DNA of 33,872 nucleotides from Bryobacteraceae bacterium (GTDB taxonomy: Bacteria; Acidobacteriota; Terriglobia; Bryobacterales; Bryobacteraceae), in contig JAICJH010000071.1 of the NCBI GenBank assembly GCA_025928545.1, positions 1-33,872 of the forward strand, written 5' to 3'. Position 1 is the first letter of the stretch. Every line of letters starts with the position of its first letter. The notes under the pieces are model-generated. The model had not been told where the DNA came from, made no database searches, and saw nothing but the letters and a program-made list of their open reading frames with translations. The position numbers and the translations under genes are program-made. Shown here in pieces: positions 7,305 through 14,739 of this stretch.

Positions 7305-8063
7305 TCAGCCCAAATCCGATTGTAGCGACGCGACCGCAGTGGTCTCGCCAACCAACCGCTGCTGCGCGATGACAGCCAGTGCCGCGCAAACCGCCGTTTC
7401 AGCCCGCAGAACCAGCGGCCCCAGCGACACACCGCGCCATCCGGCTGTGGCAAACTGCTCCCGCTCCGGATCCGTCCAGCCGCCTTCCGGGCCGATCAGC
7501 ACCGCCGCCGTCTCACCCTGCCGTGGCAGGAACGCAGCCGCCAGTGCCGGAGCGCCCGGTCGTTCATCGCACCAGAAACGATGGGTGGATTCGTCGCGCA
7601 TCGCCTGCACCATCTTCACCGGAGCGTCGATCTCCGGTATCCGCAACCGACGCGATTGCTCACTGGCTTCATGGGCAATACGCCGCCATCTTTCCACCCG
7701 CTTTTGACCGCCCTCGAACAGGCCCCGATCGCTGCGCACGGCAGCCACCGGGACAATCCGTGTTACGCCGAGTTCGGTCGCCTTCTCGACGGCCCACTCG
7801 AACCGGTCGAACTTGATGAGTGCGAGGTACAGCGTCACCTCGGGGGCCTGGGGTCCGGCATCAAGTTCTTCGGTGACATCGAACCGCACCAGATCGCGCC
7901 GGGCGCTTTCCACGGTCGCCAGCCATACCCGATTGTTGTCGGTAATTTCGAACGTTTGCCCCTTCTCGACGCGAAGCACCCGCGTCAGATGTTGGGCGCT
8001 CTCGCCGGTGATTTCGGCCGAGCCGTTGCGAACCTGATTCACGAAGAATCGCCGTCGTGCCAT
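7305..8063 (-). CDS. rsmE: 16S rRNA (uracil-1498-N3)-methyltransferase
   Basis: Predicted to methylate N3 of U1498 in 16S rRNA of the 30S subunit. The 252-residue length fits the family. The N-terminal PUA-like domain begins MARRRFFVNQV and includes GESAQHLTRVLRVEKGQ. The C-terminal SPOUT knot shows AVLIGPEGGWTDPEREQF and the closing SLGPLVLRAETAVCAALAVI, both typical for RsmE. ATG 8063 was preferred to the in-frame TTG at 8069. The gene starts a minus-strand group with two metallophosphoesterases and the PspC protein. It is divergent from ruvA with only 33 bp between start codons, so the promoters must overlap coding sequence or one another. Confidence 0.95.
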   Translation of the reverse strand: MARRRFFVNQVRNGSAEITGESAQHLTRVLRVEKGQTFEITDNNRVWLATVESARRDLVRFDVTEELDAGPQAPEVTLYLALIKFDRFEWAVEKATELGVTRIVPVAAVRSDRGLFEGGQKRVERWRRIAHEASEQSRRLRIPEIDAPVKMVQAMRDESTHRFWCDERPGAPALAAAFLPRQGETAAVLIGPEGGWTDPEREQFATAGWRGVSLGPLVLRAETAVCAALAVIAQQRLVGETTAVASLQSDLG

Positions 8064-8096
8064 GTACAATGTTTACGCTATCCCTTTATTCCGAAC

Positions 8097-8687
8097 ATGA
8101 TCGCGCTGCTGAGAGGGACACTTGCGGAGAAACACCCGAATCAGGCGATCATTGACGTATCCGGGGTGGGCTACGAAGTAACGATTCCGATTTCAACATT
8201 TTCGAAGCTCCCTGACGTGGGAGCGCAGGCCGTTCTGCGCATCCATACGCACGTGCGCGAGGATATGTTCGCGCTCTATGGCTTTCTCACGCCGGACGAA
8301 AAAACTCTGTTCGAAAAGCTGATCGGAGTCAGCAACATCGGCCCGGGTCTCGCCATTAAAGTTCTGAGCGGGATGGCGATCGAGGAACTGATCGCCGGCA
8401 TCCGGGGCGGTGAAGTAGAGCGTCTGGTGCGGATTCCGGGAGTCGGGCGTAAGACCGCGGAACGCATGGTGCTCGAACTGCGCGACAAACTTCCGGCGCC
8501 GGCGGGCGATCAACCTGCGACAGCCACTCCGTCCCTGACGTCGATCGAAGAAGATGTTATGTCGGCGCTTCTAAACCTTGGCTGCGCACGGCCCGCCGCG
8601 GAAGCTGCCGTCCGGAAAGCACGCGCGGCTGGCTCGCCCGCTGAATTCGAGCCGCTCTTTCGCCGCTCGCTGGAGCTGGTGCGCTGA
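8097..8687 (+). CDS. ruvA: Holliday junction DNA helicase subunit RuvA
   Basis: RuvA binds the four-way junction and loads the RuvB motor for branch migration. The 196-residue product begins MIALLRGTLAEKHPNQAIIDVSGVGYEV, the OB-fold domain I. Then come REDMFALYGFLTPDEKTLFEKLIGVSNIGPGLAIKVLS and RIPGVGRKTAERMVLELRDK, the two helix-hairpin-helix motifs of domain II. A linker and the C-terminal domain III that touches RuvB follow. An open frame extends upstream to 7581 but is antisense to rsmE and was discarded. The stop overlaps the ruvB ATG (TGATG), which indicates translational coupling. A TACAAT hexamer at 8065-8070 could be a -10 element, but no -35 is evident. ruvC is not in the window. 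Confidence 0.97.
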   Translation: MIALLRGTLAEKHPNQAIIDVSGVGYEVTIPISTFSKLPDVGAQAVLRIHTHVREDMFALYGFLTPDEKTLFEKLIGVSNIGPGLAIKVLSGMAIEELIAGIRGGEVERLVRIPGVGRKTAERMVLELRDKLPAPAGDQPATATPSLTSIEEDVMSALLNLGCARPAAEAAVRKARAAGSPAEFEPLFRRSLELVR

Positions 8688-9718
8688 TGTCGAACGACCG
8701 CATCGTCTCCGCATCGTCTCTCGACGAAGACCTCCAGTTCGAAGCCGGTCTGCGTCCACGCCGTCTCGCCGATTTCACAGGCCAGGCGCGGTTGAAAGAG
8801 AACCTCCAGATCGCCATTGAAGCTGCGCGCAAACGCGGTGAAGCCATGGACCACGTGCTGCTTTATGGCCCTCCTGGTCTGGGGAAGACGACGCTGGCGT
8901 CGATTATTGCGCAGGAACTGGAAGTCGCTTTCACGCAAACATCCGGGCCTGTCCTGCAAAAGAAACTCGACTTGTCCGGCCTGCTCAGCACCATCCAGCC
9001 GCGCCAGGTTTTCTTCATCGACGAGATTCACCGGCTGTTGCCCGACGTGGAGGAAATGCTCTACTCGGCGCTGGAAGATTTCCATCTCGACATCCTGATC
9101 GGCACGGGTCCGGGCGCGCGCACCCACTCGATGCCGCTCCAGAAATTCACGGCAATCGGCGCCACCACCCGGCAGGGTCTGGTCAGCGCCCCCATGCGCA
9201 GCCGCTTCGGACTGGTGCTGCGGCTGAATCATTACGATGTCGCCGATCTCACCAGCATCGTCAACCGTTCAGCGCGTCTGCTGGAAACGCCGGTGGACCC
9301 CGAAGGCGCCGAAGAAATCGCTCGGAGGGCGCGCGGCACGCCACGTATCGCCAACCGCCTGCTGCGCAGAGTACGCGACTACGCGCAGGTACGAGCTCAC
9401 GGGCACATCACGAAAGACGTTGCGATGAAGGCTCTCGATATGCTCGAAGTCGATCGCTTCGGTCTCGACGAAATCGATCAGAAGATCATGCGCACGGTCC
9501 TGGAAAAATTCGGCGGCGGGCCGGTGGGCGTCAATACTATCGCGGCGTCGATCGGCGAAGAATCGGAAACGATCGAAGAAGTGTACGAGCCTTATCTGAT
9601 CCAGCTCGGTTTTCTTCATCGTTCACCGCGCGGCCGCCTCGCGACGGAACGCGCCTACGATTACTTCAATGTGCCGCGCCGTTTTGGCGGCGTGGAGCGG
9701 CAGCCGGAGCTGTTTTGA
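8687..9718 (+). CDS. ruvB: Holliday junction branch-migration ATPase RuvB
   Basis: Hexameric AAA+ motor that pulls DNA through the RuvA-bound junction. The 343 residues match the family length. The conserved entry GLRPRRLADFTGQARLKENL precedes Walker A GPPGLGKTT (61-69) and Walker B FFIDEIHRLLPDVEE. The sensor region GATTRQGLVSAPMRSRFG contains the arginine finger. The winged-helix C-terminus ends with RGRLATERAYDYF. The gene starts in the ruvA stop (TGATG), and its own stop overlaps the TTG start of folK, so the three are tightly coupled. Confidence 0.98.
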   Translation: MSNDRIVSASSLDEDLQFEAGLRPRRLADFTGQARLKENLQIAIEAARKRGEAMDHVLLYGPPGLGKTTLASIIAQELEVAFTQTSGPVLQKKLDLSGLLSTIQPRQVFFIDEIHRLLPDVEEMLYSALEDFHLDILIGTGPGARTHSMPLQKFTAIGATTRQGLVSAPMRSRFGLVLRLNHYDVADLTSIVNRSARLLETPVDPEGAEEIARRARGTPRIANRLLRRVRDYAQVRAHGHITKDVAMKALDMLEVDRFGLDEIDQKIMRTVLEKFGGGPVGVNTIAASIGEESETIEEVYEPYLIQLGFLHRSPRGRLATERAYDYFNVPRRFGGVERQPELF

Positions 9719-10221
9719 AGGTTGTTTATCTCGGGCTTGGCTCGAACCTCGGCGATCGGGAAGCGCATCTGAAGGACGCATTGTCCGCCCTTGAGTCGCG
9801 CGATCTGCGCCTGCGGCGCGCCAGCAGCCTTTACGAAACCGAGCCCATAGGGCTGCGCGAACAAGGCTGGTTCCTGAACCAGGTGGCCGAATACGAAACG
9901 GAATTGTTTCCGCTACAGCTTCTGCGGCGCATCCACCGGATTGAACAAAAACTGGGCCGCCGGCGTACCGTGGTCAACGGCCCGCGCACCATCGATATCG
10001 ACATTCTGCTTTACGGCAAGGCGGTTCTGAAAACACCGGAACTGCAGGTTCCGCATCCGCGCTATCGCGAACGACGTTTTGTTCTGGAGCCGCTGGCCGA
10101 ACTGAATCCCGGGCTGGAAGACCCGGAAATCCACCGCAGCGTATCGGCGATGCTGGACGCCGTTCGGGCGCAGACGGTGCGAAAAAAAGGGACCAACGCA
10201 ATTTCCCGCCGACCTTTGTAA
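9715..10221 (+). CDS. folK: 2-amino-4-hydroxy-6-hydroxymethyldihydropteridine pyrophosphokinase
   Basis: Transfers pyrophosphate from ATP to 6-hydroxymethyl-dihydropterin in folate synthesis. The 168-residue product has the HPPK signature: YLGLGSNLGDREAHL at the N-terminus, YETEPIG, FLNQVAEYET, then RIEQKLGRRR and GPRTIDIDILLYG with the catalytic acidic residues. It continues with VPHPRYRERRFVLEPLAEL. The start is TTG 9715, which overlaps the ruvB stop as TTGA; no ATG is available near the conserved N-terminus. Other folate genes (folP, folB) are not adjacent. It abuts the histidine kinase gene downstream. Confidence 0.95.
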   Translation: MKVVYLGLGSNLGDREAHLKDALSALESRDLRLRRASSLYETEPIGLREQGWFLNQVAEYETELFPLQLLRRIHRIEQKLGRRRTVVNGPRTIDIDILLYGKAVLKTPELQVPHPRYRERRFVLEPLAELNPGLEDPEIHRSVSAMLDAVRAQTVRKKGTNAISRRPL

Positions 10222-11517
10222 ATGCGGCTGTCCCCGTTTTCGGTTAACAATGGTGTGAGGCCTATGCCGCAGACTCTGGAAATCCAGCCCGCAGTTCCTT
10301 CCGCCGAACCAGCGGTGCTGCACACGGCGCTGCCTGTTCGCAATTCGGATATGCTGCTGGCCATACTTTTCGGAGCGCTCATCATCTTCGCTCACGATCT
10401 GGCCCAGCAGATATTACTGCTGGCGCTTGCAATCCTTCAGCTCATCGAAGGCCGTGTACCGATTCTGAGTACTGGCCGCGGCCGCATGGCGTCCGTTTTC
10501 CTTCAGTTGGCTCTCGGTCTGGAACTCATGCATCTCACGGGCAATGTCGCCAGCGCATATTACCCGATCCTGTTGCTCCCCGTCGTTTCAACGGCTGCCT
10601 ACCTCGGCGTAGTCGCCACAGTGATTGCGTCGGTTGCCGCGGTAGCCGCGTCATTATCGTTCCTGCTTTTTATCGACTGGAAGAATTCGGAGATGGACGC
10701 CGACGGTTGGCATACGCTCGCCATCCGCTGCCTCCTGATGGCAGCCACCGCGGTGCTGGTGAACTCTCTCGGCAGGGCGATCCGCCTCGAGTCCGCCCGC
10801 AACAAAGCCACGGCCGAACAACTGGCCATCGCCAATAAGAGCCTGCTCGAGGCCGAAGCCGCCATGCGCCGCGCCGAACGTTTGGCCGCGCTCGGGCAAC
10901 TCACGGCCGGCCTTGCGCACGAACTGCGCAATCCTCTGGCCAGCATCAAGGGCTCGGCGGATTTACTGGCCCGCGCATCGGCAGCGCGGGATCCCATGGC
11001 GCGCGAACTCGGCGAAATCATCAGTTCCGAAGTGGACCGCACGAATCTTCTGGTCACGCGGTTTCTCGCGTTTGCCCGCCCTCTGGAACCCCAGCGCGAG
11101 ATCGCCGACATCACCGAAGTGATTGACCGCGCGGCGGCTCACGCTTCCGTTTCAATTATTCGGGACTACGCGCCGGAGGTTCCGCGCATTCCCATCGACC
11201 CCGCACTCATGGAGCAGGTGTTCATCAACCTTCTTTCCAACGCGGCGCAATCGTCCGGCACAGCCGAGCCCGCGCACGTAATCGTCGTGACACGCGTTGT
11301 GGGGAACACTGTCGAAACCAGCGTCACCGACAACGGAGCCGGCATTCCCTCCGACAAAATCGAAACCATCTTCAACCCGTTTTTTACGACGAAACAGGCC
11401 GGCGTCGGTCTCGGTCTGGCCATCGTTTCCAAGATCGTGGATGGCCACGGCGGTAAAATAGCGGTCGAAAGCACGCCGGGAAAAGGCAGCACGTTCCGCC
11501 TCAGCCTGCCCATCTGA
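10222..11517 (+). CDS. Membrane sensor histidine kinase (NtrB/AtoS-like)
   Basis: Predicted to autophosphorylate and pass phosphate to the response regulator encoded 3 bp downstream. Counting from ATG 10222 it has 431 residues. The N-terminal half carries about five hydrophobic segments between residues 43 and 183 with only short loops, so the signal may be sensed in the membrane. No PAS, GAF or periplasmic domain is seen. A short coiled helix leads to the H-box ALGQLTAGLAHELRNPLA with phospho-accepting H233. The N-box QVFINLLSNAAQ, the G1 box VTDNGAGIP, the F-box NPFFTTK and the G2 box GVGLGLAIVSKIV are all intact. The start is uncertain: ATG 10222 touches the folK stop but lacks a ribosome site, while ATG 10264 has a close GAGG. 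The signal is unknown. Confidence 0.93.
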   Translation: MRLSPFSVNNGVRPMPQTLEIQPAVPSAEPAVLHTALPVRNSDMLLAILFGALIIFAHDLAQQILLLALAILQLIEGRVPILSTGRGRMASVFLQLALGLELMHLTGNVASAYYPILLLPVVSTAAYLGVVATVIASVAAVAASLSFLLFIDWKNSEMDADGWHTLAIRCLLMAATAVLVNSLGRAIRLESARNKATAEQLAIANKSLLEAEAAMRRAERLAALGQLTAGLAHELRNPLASIKGSADLLARASAARDPMARELGEIISSEVDRTNLLVTRFLAFARPLEPQREIADITEVIDRAAAHASVSIIRDYAPEVPRIPIDPALMEQVFINLLSNAAQSSGTAEPAHVIVVTRVVGNTVETSVTDNGAGIPSDKIETIFNPFFTTKQAGVGLGLAIVSKIVDGHGGKIAVESTPGKGSTFRLSLPI

Positions 11518-11520
11518 CAA

Positions 11521-12870
11521 ATGAAAAAACGGATTCTGGTAGTTGAAGACGAAGACAAACTGCGCCGCATCGTGGAGCTTCAACTGATGGACGCGGGCTT
11601 TGACGTGGATAAAGCCTCAAAGGCGGAAGAAGCGCTGCCTCTTATCGACCGCGCCGATCTGATCCTGACCGATTTCAAACTTCCTGGCATGACAGGCCTG
11701 GAAATGCTGCAGATCGTCAAGCGTCAGAATTCGTCCATCCCGGTAATTATGATGACGGCGTTCGGCACCATCGAGAACGCGGTGCAAGCCATGAAAGCAG
11801 GCGCTGCTGATTTCCTGCCCAAACCTTTTTCGCTTGATCACCTGACCACCGTTGTGAATAAGGCGCTGGAAGTCCGCAATCTGCGCGACGAAAACGTGCG
11901 GCTCAAAGAAGAGCTCGGCAAGAAATACAACTGGGACAACATTGTCGGGCGCAGCCCGGTGATGCAGCAGATTTTTGCATCAGTGATGCGCGTCGCTCCC
12001 TCGCGGGCAACCGTTCTTCTGGCGGGTGAAAGTGGGGTCGGAAAAGATCTCATCGCGCGCGCCATTCATTTCCATTCGCCGCGCCGCGACCGGCCCTTCG
12101 TCAAGATCAACTGCACAGCGCTGCCGGAAAATCTGATGGAAAGCGAGCTCTTCGGCTACGAGAAAGGCGCTTTCACAGGAGCCAATCTGGCGAAAGCCGG
12201 TAAGTTCGAACAGGCCGATTCCGGCACGGTCATGCTCGACGAAATTGGTGACGTTCCCGGCAACATTCAGGTCAAGCTTCTGCGCGTCCTTCAGGAACGT
12301 GAAGTGGAACGCCTCGGCAGCAATAAGACGCTGCATATCGACGTTCGCGTAATCGCCGCGACAAACCGCGATCTGCGGGCGGCGCTCGAAGACGGCACGT
12401 TTCGCGAAGATCTGTATTACCGGCTGAATGTAGTCCCGATCGAGATTCCACCGCTGCGCGAACGTAAGGAGGATATTCCGTATCTGGTGCGCTTTTTTGT
12501 CGATAAACTTGCCCACGAAAACGGCGGGCACGTGCGCAGCATTACCGATGCGGCAATTGACAAGCTTATGCAGTATTCATGGCCGGGCAACGTGCGCGAA
12601 ATTGAAAACGTGATCGAACGCAGCATCGTCATGACGACCGGCGACAGGCTGGATGCCGACGATATCCGGCTCGACATGAATCTTCGTCCGCGCGCCCATG
12701 CAGGAGAGATGGCGCTTCCGGAAGGCATGAGTCTCGACGCCTACGAGCAGGAACTGATTCGCAACGCGCTGAAGCAGGCGAATAATAACAAGAGCCAGGC
12801 GGCGCGGATTCTCGGCCTGACGCGCAATTCTCTGCGCTATCGTCTGACCCAGATGGGAATCGAAAGCTAG
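11521..12870 (+). CDS. Sigma-54-dependent response regulator (NtrC family)
   Basis: Transcription activator with three domains in 449 residues. The receiver domain (1-120) has the acidic pocket VVEDED, phosphoacceptor D51 (LILTDFKLPG), T79 and K101. The AAA+ domain (about 141-375) has Walker A GESGVGKD (169-176), the sigma-54 contact loop GAFTGA (216-221) and Walker B VMLDEIGD. The C-terminal Fis-type helix-turn-helix is in ALKQANNNKSQAARILGLTRNSLRYRL. With its adjacent kinase it forms a complete two-component system acting on RpoN promoters. I found no convincing GG-N10-GC sigma-54 promoter beside it, so the targets are probably elsewhere. The start of the secreted hydrolase follows 2 bp after the stop. 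Confidence 0.96.
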   Translation: MKKRILVVEDEDKLRRIVELQLMDAGFDVDKASKAEEALPLIDRADLILTDFKLPGMTGLEMLQIVKRQNSSIPVIMMTAFGTIENAVQAMKAGAADFLPKPFSLDHLTTVVNKALEVRNLRDENVRLKEELGKKYNWDNIVGRSPVMQQIFASVMRVAPSRATVLLAGESGVGKDLIARAIHFHSPRRDRPFVKINCTALPENLMESELFGYEKGAFTGANLAKAGKFEQADSGTVMLDEIGDVPGNIQVKLLRVLQEREVERLGSNKTLHIDVRVIAATNRDLRAALEDGTFREDLYYRLNVVPIEIPPLRERKEDIPYLVRFFVDKLAHENGGHVRSITDAAIDKLMQYSWPGNVREIENVIERSIVMTTGDRLDADDIRLDMNLRPRAHAGEMALPEGMSLDAYEQELIRNALKQANNNKSQAARILGLTRNSLRYRLTQMGIES

Positions 12871-12872
12871 GC

Positions 12873-14285
12873 ATGAAGTGCTGGCTTGCGCTTGGCCTGC
12901 TGACCTTCGCCGTGAGTGCGCAGACAACGCGGGCGCCGGCGTTATCCGACTACGCCGGCACTTACTCGTATGGCGCAGGCCAAACCATAGAAATTGTGTG
13001 GAGCGACGAACTCTTCGCCGTGCTGGATGGCGCGAAGTACCGCCTCACACCGGCAGGCCCCGACGTCGTCACAAATCCAGGCGGACAAAAAATCCCGTTT
13101 CGCCGTGACGCCGGCGGCAAAGTCACAGGCTTCGAAGAAGCTGGTGAATTCCATGCCAGGCTTTCCGCGGCCGTAACAAAGCAATCCATCGCGCTGGCCC
13201 ACCCGCGCGCCCCGGGGCGGGGTTCGCCGGCCGATTACCGATACCGGCAGCCCGCGGATGCGCGCGATGGCATCGCGGTCGGCAACATTTCGGAATCGGC
13301 GCTCGGGGTCGGTACGGCCAACACCATTGTGCGCGCCATCCTCGAGGGCACTTACAAAGACGTGCACAGCATTCTGCTCTACCAGCACGGCCGACTTGTT
13401 CTGGAGGAATATTTCTACGGCTACAGCGCCGCGCGGCAGCATCAGCTGCGTTCCGCCACCAAGTCGGTGGTCAGTGCTCTGGCCGGTCTCGCCATTGACC
13501 GCGGTGCTCTCTCCGGCGCCGATCAACCTGTGCTGCCCGCGATGAATTACTCAGGCTACGCCAACTCCGACCGGCGGAAATCCGCTATTACGCTTGGCAA
13601 TTTGCTTTCGATGAGTTCCGGACTGGATTGTAACGACCACAGTTCTACCTCAGCGGGCCGCGAAACCCTGATTTACGACAGCCCCGATTGGGTAAAAACG
13701 ACGCTCGATTTGCCCATGATTGAAAGCCCGGGACGCCGTGGTTATTACTGCTCGGGAGGAGTCGCGGTGGTGGGCCGGATGATCGAAAACGCAGTCCACA
13801 TGAAGCTTCCCGATTTCGCTCAAGCCAATCTCTTCGGGCCGCTGGGCATTCCGCGCCGCAACTGGTTCTGGAATTATGACCTCACCAGCGCGAACAAAGA
13901 GTTTTCCCAGATTCATCTCCGCCCGCGCGACATGCTGAAACTCGGCATCCTGTACGCAAATAAAGGCGTGTGGCAGGGCAGGCAAGTGCTCGGTTCATCG
14001 TGGATTCAAGCCTCGCTCTCCGAACAGAGCCGTGTGGACGATACAAGCTACGGCTATTTCTGGTGGCGCCCCTGGATCAATGTACCGATGCCGGATGGCC
14101 AGCAACGTGTCGATATGATTGCCGCGCAGGGTAACGGCGGCCAGAAAATCTACATCCTGCCGCAATACGATTTCATTGCCGTCTTTACGGGCGGCGACTA
14201 CAATTCGGACGGCGCGCCGCCCAACAGGATTATGAGCCGCATTATATTGCCGGCGTTGATAGCGGCCCGCAAATCAGTAAACTGA
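12873..14285 (+). CDS. Secreted serine hydrolase of the beta-lactamase/class C fold
   Basis: A 470-residue exported protein. A signal peptide (MKCWLALGLLTFAVSAQ) probably ends after residue 16 or 17. An N-terminal beta-rich domain (about 25-105) resembles the small accessory domain found in many such hydrolases. The catalytic domain has the nucleophile motif S194-A-T-K197 (RSATKSVVSALAG), a central LLSMSSGLDC segment, Y292-C-S as the likely tyrosine motif (RGYYCSGG) and a late NGGQKIY in place of KTG. These features are shared by esterases, D-aminopeptidases and beta-lactamase relatives, so the substrate is not assignable. It begins 2 bp after the response regulator and is likely cotranscribed with it, suggesting an envelope-linked output, which is inference only. 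Confidence 0.88.
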   Translation: MKCWLALGLLTFAVSAQTTRAPALSDYAGTYSYGAGQTIEIVWSDELFAVLDGAKYRLTPAGPDVVTNPGGQKIPFRRDAGGKVTGFEEAGEFHARLSAAVTKQSIALAHPRAPGRGSPADYRYRQPADARDGIAVGNISESALGVGTANTIVRAILEGTYKDVHSILLYQHGRLVLEEYFYGYSAARQHQLRSATKSVVSALAGLAIDRGALSGADQPVLPAMNYSGYANSDRRKSAITLGNLLSMSSGLDCNDHSSTSAGRETLIYDSPDWVKTTLDLPMIESPGRRGYYCSGGVAVVGRMIENAVHMKLPDFAQANLFGPLGIPRRNWFWNYDLTSANKEFSQIHLRPRDMLKLGILYANKGVWQGRQVLGSSWIQASLSEQSRVDDTSYGYFWWRPWINVPMPDGQQRVDMIAAQGNGGQKIYILPQYDFIAVFTGGDYNSDGAPPNRIMSRIILPALIAARKSVN

Positions 14286-14288
14286 AGT

Positions 14289-14675
14289 ATGCCGATCCGC
14301 ATCGTTCAACTCGGCTCGCCGCGAGAAGCCGGGGAAGGCACTCGCATCGGCACGGTCCGGCGACCGCCCCGCGGGGTTCCGAAGTCCGACTTCGCAAAGC
14401 TGGATTTTTACGATGTCTGGTTTCCGAATCTGTCACCCAGCGCGGAACTTGTGAAAGAAGCTATGGCCGCAACCGATGAAAAAGGCCTCGCGAAATTCAG
14501 GAAAAAATTTCGTGCTGAGATGAGCGATTCGGATCGCTCCCGCGAACTCGACGTGCTGGCCGCGCTTTCGCATCACAACAATATGTCGCTCGGGTGCTAT
14601 TGCGAAGATGAAACGCGGTGTCATCGATCTGTGTTGCGGGAGTTACTGGTTGAACGCGGCGCGGAAGTGATCTGA
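14289..14675 (+). CDS. DUF488 family protein
   Basis: A 128-residue soluble protein. The N-terminus IVQLGSPREAGEGTRIGTVRR, the central DFYDVWFPNLSPS, and the C-terminal GCYCEDETRCHRSVL with a C-x-C-x6-CHR cysteine/histidine pattern are characteristic of DUF488. Members are widespread and lack a settled function; the conserved Cys/His/Arg cluster hints at nucleotide or metal binding. It follows the serine hydrolase by 3 bp and ends the plus-strand run that began at ruvA. The tandem repeat tract at 14695-14739 begins about 20 bp after its stop. Confidence 0.85.
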   Translation: MPIRIVQLGSPREAGEGTRIGTVRRPPRGVPKSDFAKLDFYDVWFPNLSPSAELVKEAMAATDEKGLAKFRKKFRAEMSDSDRSRELDVLAALSHHNNMSLGCYCEDETRCHRSVLRELLVERGAEVI

Positions 14676-14694
14676 GGCAACCACTTGCTTACGC

Positions 14695-14739
14695 GCGTGG
14701 CTCAGAAATGCGTGGCTCAGAATCGCTTGGCTCAGAAAT
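14695..14739. repeat. Tandem short repeats (three units) at a convergent gene junction
   Basis: Three direct copies of the core GGCTCAGAA begin at 14699, 14714 and 14729, a regular 15-bp period. The full unit is about GCGTGGCTCAGAAAT. The tract lies between the stops of the DUF488 gene and the FAD oxidoreductase and includes the oxidoreductase stop codon (14732-14734). The core resembles that of the longer tract at 19536-19656. There are no unique spacers, so it is not a CRISPR array. Confidence 0.75.

Noticed and set aside
7581..8096. Upstream extension of the ruvA frame by 172 codons
   Set aside because: It is antisense to rsmE, and RuvA family proteins begin at MIALLRG, which matches ATG 8097.
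12870..12920. Sigma-54 promoter before the serine hydrolase
   Set aside because: No GG-N10-GC arrangement with suitable flanks was convincing, and only 2 bp separate the two genes.
14695..14739. CRISPR array
   Set aside because: Repeats are about 15 bp and contiguous, without unique spacers or cas genes.
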